Source: DATMFV01 sp964651005
Lineage (GTDB): Bacteria > Verrucomicrobiota > Verrucomicrobiia > Chthoniobacterales > Chthoniobacteraceae
Length of the DNA: 14,717 nt
Assembly (NCBI GenBank): GCA_964651005.1
Contig: CAZYVL010000062.1
Location: 1-14,717, forward strand
Direction of reading: 5' to 3'
In this document: positions 1 through 6,866 of the stretch, in pieces
How the letters are laid out: each line of letters starts with the position of its first letter
Numbering within the stretch: the stretch's first letter is position 1
The notes under the pieces: generated by a model
Databases searched by the model: none
Told to the model about the DNA's origin: nothing
The model's input: only the letters and a program-made list of their open reading frames with translations
Made by a program: the position numbers and the translations under genes

Positions 1-420
1 CTGCGCCTCGGCTTCGGAGAGACGGAACGCCTCGAAGAAAAAGGCCCAGACCGTCCGCTCCGGGAAAAGCAGGAGCGCCCAAAAGCGGTGGCGGCCTTCG
101 TCGGCGTCTCCCGAATACGAAGCCACCGGGACGCCCTCGCGTTCGCCGTAGTCGGGCTCCGACATTTCCAGGCCGGGCACCCGCCCGAACCCGAGCTCCA
201 CCGCCTTGCGATGCCGGGTCACGGCCCGTCGGAGGCGCGTCGCCTCGTCGTGGCCGTCGGAAAGCTCCGCGCGGGTGATCGTCATCTGCTCGCGGCGATC
301 CGCGCACCGGTAGAGCCACCGCCCCGCCTGCTCGGAAGGCCGCAGTTGCCAATATCCCGGCATCACCAGCCTCACCCCGTATTCGTCGAATACGGTTTCC
401 CGCTTTTTCCAGTGAGCCAT
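1..420 (-). CDS. hypothetical protein, C-terminus cut by window edge
   Basis: An open frame runs on the minus strand from an ATG at 420 to the left edge with no stop, giving 140 residues starting MAHWKKRETVFDEYGVRLVM. I do not recognise the family with confidence. The N-terminal pattern (a short polar start, a 'YGVRLVMPGYWQLRP' strand, then 'WLYRCADRREQMTITRAEL') and the later 'RFWALLLFPERTVWAFFFEAF' strand resemble the alternating beta pattern of DcrB/PsbP-like (DUF1795) proteins, but that is only inference. No signal peptide or membrane segment is visible. A weak GGGG lies about eight bases before the ATG. The gene follows cvpA in the same direction with a 64-base gap and may be cotranscribed. 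Coding status is supported by an uninterrupted frame with ordinary amino-acid composition on the strand used by its neighbours. Confidence 0.6.
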   Translation of the reverse strand, partial: MAHWKKRETVFDEYGVRLVMPGYWQLRPSEQAGRWLYRCADRREQMTITRAELSDGHDEATRLRRAVTRHRKAVELGFGRVPGLEMSEPDYGEREGVPVASYSGDADEGRHRFWALLLFPERTVWAFFFEAFRLSEAEAQ

Positions 421-484
421 AGCAAACCCCAGCATTCCTGCCCGCCCGCGCCGTACCAAGAAAAATCTCGCGTGCCCGGCTGCA

Positions 485-1351
485 TCAGCGCCCCGGGCGG
501 CGCTCTTTGGGCGGTTCCGGGGGCTTCTCCGCCTCCAGCGCGTAGTCGAGCGCCTTGGTGAGCTCAAACTTGCGGGCCAGTTCGGAGACTTTCGCGCTGT
601 TGGCGGCCTTGACCACGTGCGGATTTCTCAGCAGCGGGAGGAAACGCCCCTCGCGCAGTGCCTGGGCGATCGCCGGGTCTTCGCGCAGCGCGACAATCTC
701 CGGCTGCCGCGCCAGCTCGCGCGCCCCGGGGAAATCGAGGAAGCGGTGGATCGCCTCCGGGCTGGCGGAGACGCGCCCGATCTTCCCGACCACGCCGTAC
801 ATTTTTTCCGGGACCGGATCGACGCTTTCGAGCAGCGCGCCCGGGATCCCTTTTTCCAGCGAGTTCTTCATCTCCACCAGGCCCGAAATGGCGGCGCCCC
901 GGGCGGGAGTTTCTCCCTCCCCCGCGCCGGGCCGGATGGCCCCCGTCGCCAGCGTGCCGAGAAACCGGAGTGCGACCGCCGCCATCAGCACGAAGACCAG
1001 CCCCGCCAGCACGCCGAGCAACGCGCCGCTCGTGCCGTAGGCGAAGCGGATGATGCGGGATTCCTGGTCGGTCGTTTTCCGGAAGAGCACCCCGCCGATA
1101 AACACGATGACGCCGTAAACCGCGAACGCCACCAGCGCCATGCTCACCGGGCGGAGAACGAAATCGGGATACCCGCTGAGCCTCAGCAGCGGCAGGGCCG
1201 CCCCGCCAACGAGAAACGCCGCGAGATACGCCACACCGAGGCCCGCCAGGCGCACCCCCTGGCGAACGACGCCGAGCCGCCAGCCGCGAAACGCCTCGTA
1301 CGCGAGGAAAAGCGCCGCTGCGCCGAAAAAAGCGATTTGGCCACGGTCCAT
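485..1351 (-). CDS. CvpA family membrane protein with extended C-terminal domain
   Basis: The 288-residue product has four hydrophobic segments (about residues 6-20, 35-57, 68-90 and 105-133), spaced as in the CvpA (colicin V production) family. 'FRGWRLGVVR' after the first helix fits the usual family pattern of a small loop rich in Gly and Arg. CvpA proteins are inner-membrane proteins linked to colicin V export and envelope integrity; their biochemical role is unsettled. E. coli CvpA is about 160 residues, so residues 140-288 are an extra soluble region. Within it, 'QPEIVALREDPAIAQAL' and 'LLRNPHVVKAANS' look like STI1/DP-type helical repeats (inference), and the tail is rich in Pro, Lys and Glu. 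The ATG at 1351 opens just before the first helix. The gene lies 57 bases after aroC on the same strand, so cotranscription is likely. Confidence 0.82.
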   Translation of the reverse strand: MDRGQIAFFGAAALFLAYEAFRGWRLGVVRQGVRLAGLGVAYLAAFLVGGAALPLLRLSGYPDFVLRPVSMALVAFAVYGVIVFIGGVLFRKTTDQESRIIRFAYGTSGALLGVLAGLVFVLMAAVALRFLGTLATGAIRPGAGEGETPARGAAISGLVEMKNSLEKGIPGALLESVDPVPEKMYGVVGKIGRVSASPEAIHRFLDFPGARELARQPEIVALREDPAIAQALREGRFLPLLRNPHVVKAANSAKVSELARKFELTKALDYALEAEKPPEPPKERRPGR

Positions 1352-1408
1352 CGAAAGAAATCCGGAAAAGAGTGCGAAAACGCGGGGGTTGCGCAGCTTG
1401 CGCCGGGG

Positions 1409-2500
1409 TCAAGCCTCCGCGCCCCGCTGCGCGCGCTGGCGCAAGGCGTGGTCGCAGAGCACCAGGGCCGCCATCGCCTCCACCATCGGCACCGCGCGCG
1501 GCAGCACGCAGGCGTCGTGCCGCCCCCGGGCGGAGAGCTCCGTCTCCTCCCCGGCGGCCGTCACCGTCCGCTGCGGGCGCAGCAGCGTGGCCGTCGGTTT
1601 GAAGGCGACACGGAAAAAAATGGTTTCGCCGTTGCTGATCCCCCCCTGCACGCCGCCGGAGCGGTTCCCCTCCGTCCGCACGCGCCCCTCCCGCATCACG
1701 AACGGGTCGTTGTGCTCCGAGCCGGTCATCCGCGCCCCGGCAAAGCCCGAGCCGATCTCGAACCCCTTGGTGGCCGGGAGGCTCAGCATCGCCTTGGCGA
1801 GATCGGCCTCCAGCTTGTCGAACACCGGCTCGCCCCAGCCGGGCGGCACGCCCCGGGCCACACACTCGATGACCCCGCCCACGGAGTCGCCCTCGGAGCG
1901 GACCTGCTTGATCCGCTCGATCATCGCCGTGGCCGCCGCCGCATCCGGGCAGCGGACGATGTTGGCCTCCACCTCGGCTGTCGTCACCGTTTCGGGATCG
2001 ACCGCCGCCTCGATGTCGTGGATCGTTTTCACGTAGGCGACGATCTCCAGCCCCGGCGCGAACCCGGCGAGCGCCTTTTTCGCCACCGCCGCCGCCGCCA
2101 CCCGGCCAATCGTCTCGCGGGCCGAAGCGCGGCCGCCCCCCTCCCAGTTCCGGATTCCGTACTTGGCCTGGTAGGTGTAGTCGGCGTGGGAGGGGCGGAA
2201 GGCCGTCTCCATCTCCCGGTACGCCTCGGGCCGGGCGTCCTCGTTCATCACCAGCACGGAAATGGGCGTGCCGAGCGTCTTCCCCTGGAAGACGCCGGAG
2301 AGAATGCGGCAGCGGTCGGCCTCCTTGCGGGGGGTCACGATCTCGCTCTGGCCGGGCTTGCGCCGGTCGAGATCGCGCTGGATGTCCGCCTCGCAGAGAG
2401 CGATCGCGGGCGGGCACCCGTCGATGACGACGCCGACGCCCCCCCCGTGCGATTCGCCCCAGGTGGAGATCCGGAATAAATGGCCGAACTGGCTGGACAT
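1409..2500 (-). CDS. aroC: chorismate synthase
   Basis: AroC catalyses the last step of the shikimate pathway, converting 5-enolpyruvylshikimate 3-phosphate to chorismate with reduced FMN as cofactor, in the cytoplasm. The 363-residue product has the normal family length and all signatures: GESHGGGVGVVIDG near residues 15-28 with the conserved His, the GGRASARETIGRVAAAAVAK block at about 122-141, the RTEGNRSGGVQGGISNGE region at about 275-292, and RGRHDACVLPRAVPMVEAM near 325-343. I chose the ATG at 2500 because the protein then begins MSSQFGHLFRISTWGESHG, the usual family start. An in-frame ATG at 2512 adds only four residues, and a longer extension to 2569 is Arg/Gly-rich with no homology. 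No clear Shine-Dalgarno precedes either ATG. The gene is divergent from the MFS gene across 135 bases. Confidence 0.97.
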   Translation of the reverse strand: MSSQFGHLFRISTWGESHGGGVGVVIDGCPPAIALCEADIQRDLDRRKPGQSEIVTPRKEADRCRILSGVFQGKTLGTPISVLVMNEDARPEAYREMETAFRPSHADYTYQAKYGIRNWEGGGRASARETIGRVAAAAVAKKALAGFAPGLEIVAYVKTIHDIEAAVDPETVTTAEVEANIVRCPDAAAATAMIERIKQVRSEGDSVGGVIECVARGVPPGWGEPVFDKLEADLAKAMLSLPATKGFEIGSGFAGARMTGSEHNDPFVMREGRVRTEGNRSGGVQGGISNGETIFFRVAFKPTATLLRPQRTVTAAGEETELSARGRHDACVLPRAVPMVEAMAALVLCDHALRQRAQRGAEA

Positions 2501-2564
2501 AACGGCGTGCATCAAACCAGCGGGCGCGCCGCCCCGCAACCTTCGATTTCCCCCGGCTTTCCGC

Positions 2565-2594
2565 TTCACCGTCTTCGCGCCGCTGGGCTATCCT
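2565..2594 (+). promoter_or_regulatory. possible sigma70-type promoter for the MFS gene
   Basis: TTCACC at 2565-2570 and TATCCT at 2589-2594 are separated by 18 bases and lie about 40 bases before the MFS start codon. The match to the consensus is moderate, and the -35 box is the weaker half. The position in the aroC/MFS divergent gap makes it plausible, but it was found by eye only. Confidence 0.3.
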
Positions 2595-2612
2595 TGCGGC
2601 ACTTCCGAATCC

Positions 2613-2629
2613 CCCCGAGACCATCGGGG
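2613..2629 (+). promoter_or_regulatory. hairpin covering the ribosome binding site of the MFS gene
   Basis: CCCCGA at 2613-2618 pairs perfectly with TCGGGG at 2624-2629 around the five-base loop GACCA. The 3' arm contains the only Shine-Dalgarno-like run (GGGGA) before the ATG at 2636. A six-pair, mostly G-C stem here would hide the ribosome binding site in the mRNA. The inverted repeat is seen directly; a regulatory role is inference. Confidence 0.45.
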
Positions 2630-2635
2630 AACCTC

Positions 2636-4270
2636 ATGAGCAACTCCTTCCGGTCAGCAGAGCCAGCCAGGGAAGACTTCCTGGAACCGTTCGTCCACAA
2701 GACGTTCCGCAAGATGTGGACCGCGAACGTGGTTTCCAACTTCGGCAGCCTCATCCAGTCCACCGGCGCGGCGTGGATGATGACGCTCATCTCGGATTCG
2801 ACCAACATGGTCGCGCTCGTCCAGGCCTCCACGACGCTGCCGATCATGCTCTTCGCCCTCGCCTCCGGGGCGATTGCCGACAACTACCACCGGCGCAACG
2901 TCATGCTCGTCGCCAACTTCTTCATGCTGGCGGTCTCCGCCGCGCTGACCGTTGCGGCCTACTTCGGGCATCTTACCCCGTGGCAGCTCCTCGCCTTCAC
3001 CTTTTTCGTCGGCTGCGGCACGGCGCTCAACAACCCCTCCTGGCAGGCGTCCATCGGCGATGTCGTCCCCCGTTCCGTTCTCCCCGCCGCCGTCACGCTC
3101 AACAGCGTCGGGTTCAATCTCTCGCGCAGCATCGCCCCGGCCCTTGGCGGGTTGATTATCGCGGCGGTCGGCGTGGTCGCCGCGTTTGCCGCGAACGCGC
3201 TCAGCTACATCGGCCTGATCGTCGTCCTCGCCCGGTGGAAACCGCTGCTCCCTCCCACCCGGACGCTGCCGCGCGAGGGGATCGCCGCGGCGATCGGGGC
3301 CGGGCTGCGCTACATGGCGATGTCGCCGAACCTGCTGCGGGTGCTCCTGCGCGCCTTCATTTTCGGGCTGGGGGCCGTCGGCGTGCTCGCGCTGCTCCCG
3401 TTGATCGCCCGCGACCTGCTCCACGGCGGTCCGCGCGACTACGGCCTGATCCTCGGCGCGTTCGGGCTGGGCGGCATCTTCGGCGCGCTGATCGTGGGGC
3501 GCGTGGAGGCGGCGCTCTCCACCGAGTCCACGCTCCGGGTGGCGTTCGTGGCCTCCGCCCTCTGCGCCTGGATCGCCGCCGCCAGCTCGAACCGCTTCCT
3601 CACCAGCGTAGGGCTTTTCCTGGGCGGCGCGTGCTGGGTGCTCACGCTCTCGCGCTTCAACGTCACGGTGCAGCTCTCCGCGCCCCGCTGGGTGCTCGGC
3701 CGGGCGCTGGCGACTTACCAGACCTCGGCTTTCGCCGGATTTGCCCTCGGTAGCTGGATCTGGGGGGCGGTGGCGCAGCGGGGCGGGACGCAGGCTGCCC
3801 TCGTCGCAGCCGGGCTGGTGCTCCTTGCCGGAGCGGCCCTCGGCCTCTTCCAGCCGCTGCCGCCACGGACTTCGCTTAACCTCGATCCGCTCGACCAGTG
3901 GAAGGAGCCCTCCCTGGCGCTTGACTTGAAATCGTGCAGCGGCCCCGTCGTCGTGGTGGTGGAGTTCCTCATCGCGAAGGAGGATGTGCACGAGTTCCTC
4001 GACGCGATGAACGAGCGGCGGCGCATCCGCCTGCGCGACGGAGCGCGGAAATGGGTGCTGCTGCGCGATCTCCAGAACCCGGAGCGTTGGACGATGAGCT
4101 TCCAGTTCCCCACCTGGATCGAGTACGTCCGCCACCACCAGCGCACGACCCGCGCCGACGCCACCGTGGGCGAACGGCTCCTCGCGCTGCACCGGGGGCC
4201 GGAGCCGCCGCGCGTGCGCTGGCTCATCGAGCGGCAGACCGCCTGGCCGCAGAACGGCGAACCGGCGTGA
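2636..4270 (+). CDS. MFS exporter (MFS_3/EntS-like) with C-terminal soluble domain
   Basis: The 544-residue product is an inner-membrane major facilitator of the MFS_3 type, the group that includes the enterobactin exporter EntS and many drug efflux proteins. Residues about 25-405 hold the transporter, with a motif-A-like GAIADNYHRRNVM at 78-90 in the loop between helices 2 and 3 and the start pattern 'MWTANVVSNFGSLIQSTGAAWMM'. Residues about 436-534 form a soluble domain with a strand 'GPVVVVVEFLIAKED', a helix 'EFLDAMNERRRIRLRDGA' and a second strand 'KWVLLRDLQNP'; this resembles a ferredoxin-like/antibiotic monooxygenase fold (inference). The ATG at 2636 follows GGGGA at a usable distance and gives a normal N-terminus; the frame stays open back to 2480, but that part lies across the 5' end of aroC and lacks homology. 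The substrate is unknown. The gene ends 21 bases from the convergent response regulator. Confidence 0.88.
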   Translation: MSNSFRSAEPAREDFLEPFVHKTFRKMWTANVVSNFGSLIQSTGAAWMMTLISDSTNMVALVQASTTLPIMLFALASGAIADNYHRRNVMLVANFFMLAVSAALTVAAYFGHLTPWQLLAFTFFVGCGTALNNPSWQASIGDVVPRSVLPAAVTLNSVGFNLSRSIAPALGGLIIAAVGVVAAFAANALSYIGLIVVLARWKPLLPPTRTLPREGIAAAIGAGLRYMAMSPNLLRVLLRAFIFGLGAVGVLALLPLIARDLLHGGPRDYGLILGAFGLGGIFGALIVGRVEAALSTESTLRVAFVASALCAWIAAASSNRFLTSVGLFLGGACWVLTLSRFNVTVQLSAPRWVLGRALATYQTSAFAGFALGSWIWGAVAQRGGTQAALVAAGLVLLAGAALGLFQPLPPRTSLNLDPLDQWKEPSLALDLKSCSGPVVVVVEFLIAKEDVHEFLDAMNERRRIRLRDGARKWVLLRDLQNPERWTMSFQFPTWIEYVRHHQRTTRADATVGERLLALHRGPEPPRVRWLIERQTAWPQNGEPA

Positions 4271-4291
4271 CGCAAGGGAACCGGATCGGGT

Positions 4292-5002
4292 TTAAATCCG
4301 CGCCACCCATGCCTTCGCGGCGCGCAGAAGCGCCGGGGCGTCGGCAAGGCGGAGTTTCACCTTCAGGTTTTCGCGGTAGGTTTCGATGGTCTTCACGCTA
4401 AGATGCAGCTCTGCGGCGATCTCGCGCGTCGGCAGGCCGACCCCGATGAGCCGGAAGACGTGCAACTCGCGGTCGGAGAGGGGCGGGTTGGCCTCCGGCA
4501 CGAGCAGGCGGACCGGCTCCGCCGCCAGCCCCTTGCCTTCCAGGAGGATGCGCATTTTCGCGCTCAGGTAGTGGCCGCCGGAGAGGATCGTCCGCACGGC
4601 GGTGAGCACCTCCTGCGGCGGCTCCTTTTTCATCACGAACCCGGCTGCGCCCGCCCGCAAGGCGCGCTCGGCGTAAACGAGTTCGTCATGCAGGGAGATG
4701 ACGAGGATGGCGATCGCCGGGCGGAGCGCGCGGAGCTGCTTGATGAGTTCCAGCCCGTCGGCGTTGCCAAGCATCAGGTCGAGGATAATCAGGTCGGGCG
4801 GCGGATCGTCATCGACGGCGAGGATGGTCTGGGCGGCGTTTTCCGCCTCGCCGCAGATCGCAAGGTCCGGTTCGCCGGAGAGGAGCTGCACCAGCCCGCC
4901 GCGCAGCAGCGGATGGTCATCCACCACGAGCACGCGCTTCCGGCTCCCGCCTGCCGCGCCCGCTTCGGCGCTGGCGTCTGGGGAGGGCGGGCCGTATTGC
5001 AT
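4292..5002 (-). CDS. response regulator, NarL/FixJ type with LuxR HTH
   Basis: The 236-residue product is a two-component transcription regulator. The receiver domain (about 22-140) has the acidic pair D28-D29, the phosphoacceptor D75 in 'LIILDLMLG', S103 and K125, so all expected residues are present. The C-terminal LuxR-type helix-turn-helix (about 173-236) reads LSDRELHVFRLIGVGLPTRE followed by IAAELHLSVKTIETYRENLK, close to the family signature. An Ala/Gly/Pro-rich stretch of about 20 residues precedes the receiver. I chose the ATG at 5002; the frame also opens at a TTG at 5038, whose GGAGG is only two bases away, too close to be a normal site. No histidine kinase lies next to it, so its partner is elsewhere. 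It follows the SDR gene by 72 bases and is convergent with the MFS gene; control of that exporter is possible but unproven. Confidence 0.92.
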   Translation of the reverse strand: MQYGPPSPDASAEAGAAGGSRKRVLVVDDHPLLRGGLVQLLSGEPDLAICGEAENAAQTILAVDDDPPPDLIILDLMLGNADGLELIKQLRALRPAIAILVISLHDELVYAERALRAGAAGFVMKKEPPQEVLTAVRTILSGGHYLSAKMRILLEGKGLAAEPVRLLVPEANPPLSDRELHVFRLIGVGLPTREIAAELHLSVKTIETYRENLKVKLRLADAPALLRAAKAWVARI

Positions 5003-5074
5003 CGCGGCATTCTGGACACGGCGGCGCGCCCGCGTCAAACCCTCCGGTTTCCCGGGCGGAAGCCCGCGAACCCC

Positions 5075-5929
5075 TTATCCCGCCAGGGCTTCGCGGAAAT
5101 CCCGGAAGCGCGGCGTCCAGCCGAGGCCGCAGAGTTTGCCGTTGCCGACCTGTTTGCTGCTCGCGCCCCGCTTGCGCTCCGGTCCGGCGGGGCCGCACGG
5201 CGGCACGGGCCGCCCGAAATGCCTGGCCAGGGCGGTGTAGAACTCCCGTTGCGTGAGCGGGTGGCCGTCGGTGACGTTGTAGATCCCCGCCGGAGCGCGT
5301 TCGCTCTCCAGCGTGAGCAGCAGGACGAGCGCCTCCGCCGCGTCGTCGCGGTGAACGGCATTGAGGATGCGCCCTCCCTCTCCTTCGATCACGGCGCGCC
5401 CTTCCAGGAATTTCTCCAGCGCCGCCCAGCGGCCCGGGGCGTAGACGCCGCCCAGACGTGCCACGGTGCCGCCCGCCGCCAGCACGATTTCCTCGGCCTC
5501 GCGCAAGATCTTGCCCGTCTCGTGCTCCGGCTCGGCCCGGCTCTCCTCGGTGACAACCGAGCCGTCCGCCTGCGCGTAGACGGAGGTGCTCCCGGTAAAG
5601 ACGAAACGCGCCGGGCAGACCGTCTCCAGCACGCTGCGCGTCCCGTCCAGATAGATGCGCCGGTAGGCGTCGGCGTCGCCGCCGCGCGTGCTCGCGCAGG
5701 TGATCGCCGCGTCGAAGTGCCCCAGCGCGGCAAGCCCCTCCCGGTCGTTGAGGTCGCACGCGGTCACGCGGAACGGCTCATCGGAGAGCCGCCCGGCGGC
5801 CTCGGGGGAGTGCGTCAGGCCGGTCACTTTCCAGCCGAGCCGGTGGAGGCGGCGCGCCACGGCGAGGCCGATGAAACCGCAACCCGCCACGAGCGCGCGG
5901 CGGCCAGGGGAAGAGGAAGGAGAGGTCAT
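5075..5929 (-). CDS. atypical SDR, NAD(P)-dependent epimerase-like (YeeZ-like)
   Basis: The 284-residue product is a Rossmann-fold protein of the extended/atypical short-chain dehydrogenase group. The nucleotide-binding glycine motif is GCGFIG at 16-21, followed by 'LAVARRLHRLGWKVTGLTHS'. The active-site region is STSVYAQADG at 114-123: the Tyr (118) is present, but the YxxxK lysine position is Asp122, as in YeeZ-like proteins that lost the classical pair. C-terminal features 'GGRILNAVHRDDAAEAL', 'GIYNVTDGHPLTQREFY' and 'KQVGNGKLCGLGW' match nucleoside-diphosphate-sugar epimerase relatives such as YeeZ. The substrate is unknown. The ATG start at 5929 overlaps the Nudix stop codon as ATGA, which suggests translational coupling and explains the lack of its own Shine-Dalgarno. 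Confidence 0.87.
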   Translation of the reverse strand: MTSPSSSPGRRALVAGCGFIGLAVARRLHRLGWKVTGLTHSPEAAGRLSDEPFRVTACDLNDREGLAALGHFDAAITCASTRGGDADAYRRIYLDGTRSVLETVCPARFVFTGSTSVYAQADGSVVTEESRAEPEHETGKILREAEEIVLAAGGTVARLGGVYAPGRWAALEKFLEGRAVIEGEGGRILNAVHRDDAAEALVLLLTLESERAPAGIYNVTDGHPLTQREFYTALARHFGRPVPPCGPAGPERKRGASSKQVGNGKLCGLGWTPRFRDFREALAG

Positions 5930-6444
5930 TGGAGAAAAACGGGGGGAGCGAAAAGGCGGTCGAGTTTTTTGCTGAGCATGGTTTCGTCGTCAAAGACGAA
6001 AAAACCGCGAAACGGCTCTCCCGCAAGCAGCAGCGGGAGCCATTCCGCGTCGTCGGCCCACATCCGGTCATACGGAATGGCATCCGGCGGCGTCCAGAGC
6101 GGGACGGCCTCGTCGGTTTCGAACGGCTCGCCCTCGCAGCCGTGCGCGAGGAAGACGGTGCAATGCAGGCTGTAGCCGTCGGTGAACTGGAAGGAAAGCT
6201 CCCCGCGCGCTTCGGGGTCGAGCGGCGTGACGCCGACCTCCTCCTGCGTTTCGCGGATCGCGGCCTCCCGGGGCGTCTCCCCCGGCTCGATCTTGCCGCC
6301 CGGGGCGTTGATCTTCCCGCCGCCGAGGCCGCGCTTTTTGAGGATGAGCAGGAGCCGGTTTTCCCGGAGGATAAAGCAGAGGACCGCGCGCTCGCGCGGC
6401 GTCCACCGGGTCCAGTCGCAATCGAAATGAGTCACTTGGGTCAC
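5926..6444 (-). CDS. Nudix hydrolase, MTH1-like (8-oxo-dGTP diphosphatase family)
   Basis: The product (172 residues from this start) carries a full Nudix box at residues 50-72: G-x5-E-x7-RE-T-Q-EE-V-G-V, with Thr where a bulky hydrophobic residue is usual. The preceding 'LKKRGLGGGKINAPGGK' and the C-terminal 'MWADDAEWLPLLLAGEPF' plus 'GFFVFDDETML' closely match the layout of human MTH1, which removes oxidised purine nucleotides. Hydrolysis of 8-oxo-dGTP or a related nucleotide is likely but not proven. The start is uncertain. GTG at 6444 or 6435 both begin near where relatives begin and lie just after a promoter-like sequence; an ATG at 6528 would add a Pro-rich stretch without homology. The stop overlaps the SDR start (ATGA), so the two form an operon. 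Confidence 0.85.
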   Translation of the reverse strand: MTQVTHFDCDWTRWTPRERAVLCFILRENRLLLILKKRGLGGGKINAPGGKIEPGETPREAAIRETQEEVGVTPLDPEARGELSFQFTDGYSLHCTVFLAHGCEGEPFETDEAVPLWTPPDAIPYDRMWADDAEWLPLLLAGEPFRGFFVFDDETMLSKKLDRLFAPPVFLQ

Positions 6445-6448
6445 TTGG
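6431..6448. repeat. 9-bp tandem repeat (two copies) at the Nudix start
   Basis: GTCACTTGG occurs twice in a row on the plus strand (6431-6439 and 6440-6448). On the minus strand each copy supplies an in-frame GTG codon, at 6435 and 6444, which are the two best start candidates of the Nudix gene. Gain or loss of one copy would change the protein by three residues without a frameshift. Confidence 0.6.
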
Positions 6449-6462
6449 GGCGCGATGGCGGG

Positions 6463-6491
6463 ATGATGCGGTGGGATGGGGGGCGCGTCAA
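6463..6491 (-). promoter_or_regulatory. possible sigma70-type promoter for the Nudix-SDR operon
   Basis: On the minus strand TTGACG (6491-6486) and CATCAT (6468-6463) are separated by 17 bases. The first matches five of six consensus -35 positions and the second four of six -10 positions. A transcript would start near 6456, about 12 bases before the GTG at 6444 and downstream of the ATG at 6528. This favours a GTG start for the Nudix gene. Found by eye; not tested. Confidence 0.45.
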
Positions 6492-6532
6492 CCCGGGCGT
6501 CATTTCTCTTTTGCGGAAAGCGCCGCATCGAC

Positions 6533-6632
6533 NNNNNNNNNNNNNNNNNNNNNNNNNNNNNNNNNNNNNNNNNNNNNNNNNNNNNNNNNNNNNNNNNNNN
6601 NNNNNNNNNNNNNNNNNNNNNNNNNNNNNNNN
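6533..6632. other. assembly gap (100 N)
   Basis: Exactly 100 undetermined bases, the conventional placeholder for a scaffold gap of unknown length. It separates the 3'-truncated SdpI-like gene on the right from the upstream region of the Nudix gene on the left. Order and distance of the two sides depend on the scaffolding, and the apparent frame continuing through the gap has no meaning. Confidence 0.98.
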
Positions 6633-6816
6633 CCAGCAGCGCCTTGCCGCCGTAGGCGTTGATTTCGTACCACGCTTCATCTGATTTGAAGCATTGCCGG
6701 AAGCGCACCCCGTACATTTTGTTCATCGGGATCTTGCGCAGGATCGCCGGGATGCTCAATCCCACACAGGCCAGGGAGATCACAAGACTGCCGATGGCGA
6801 CCGCGGTCAGGTTCAT
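6633..6816 (-). CDS. SdpI-like membrane protein, C-terminus lost in assembly gap
   Basis: From the ATG at 6816 the frame encodes 61 residues before it enters the N gap. Residues about 4-25 form a hydrophobic helix (MNLTAVAIGSLVISLACVGL), followed by 'RKIPMNKMYGVRFRQCFKSD' and 'EAWYEINAYGGKALL'. The pattern K-x-P-x-N-x-x-Y-G-x-R, then S-D-E-x-W-Y and N-x-Y-G-G-K is typical of the SdpI/YhfL family, which includes the Bacillus SdpI immunity protein; most family members have no known function. The remaining helix or helices must lie in the gap. The gene begins 50 bases after the GH95 stop on the same strand and may share its transcript. Family assignment is good, function unknown. Confidence 0.75.
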
Positions 6817-6866
6817 AATGCGACTCTACGCCCCGCGTTGATCCCGCCACAAGCCCGTTTGCCCCG

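Noticed and set aside
487..504. Hairpin AGCGCC-CCGGGC-GGCGCT at the cvpA stop as a terminator
   Set aside because: The stem is perfect but no T-run follows directly on the minus strand; the next T-run is about 20 bases further. It overlaps coding sequence and may be chance.
1391..1403. Short palindrome GCGCA-GCT-TGCGC between aroC and cvpA
   Set aside because: Five-base arms in GC-rich DNA are expected by chance, and no neighbouring element supports a function.
617..2479. Very long plus-strand open frame (620 codons) opposite cvpA and aroC
   Set aside because: It lies antisense to two well-supported genes, is dominated by Arg, His, Ala and Pro, and has no recognisable domain. Such frames are common by chance in GC-rich DNA.
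2480..2635. Longer N-terminus for the MFS protein starting at 2480
   Set aside because: The added 52 residues overlap the 5' end of aroC, are Pro/Arg-rich, and match no MFS N-terminus. ATG 2636 has the better ribosome site.
4282..4300. Small inverted repeat CGGAT-N9-ATCCG between the convergent MFS and response regulator genes
   Set aside because: Five-pair stem, no T-run on either side and overlap with the regulator's last codons. Too weak to call a terminator.
5926..6816. Single 296-residue protein joining SdpI-like and Nudix parts
   Set aside because: The frame passes through 100 undetermined bases, so the fusion is an artefact.
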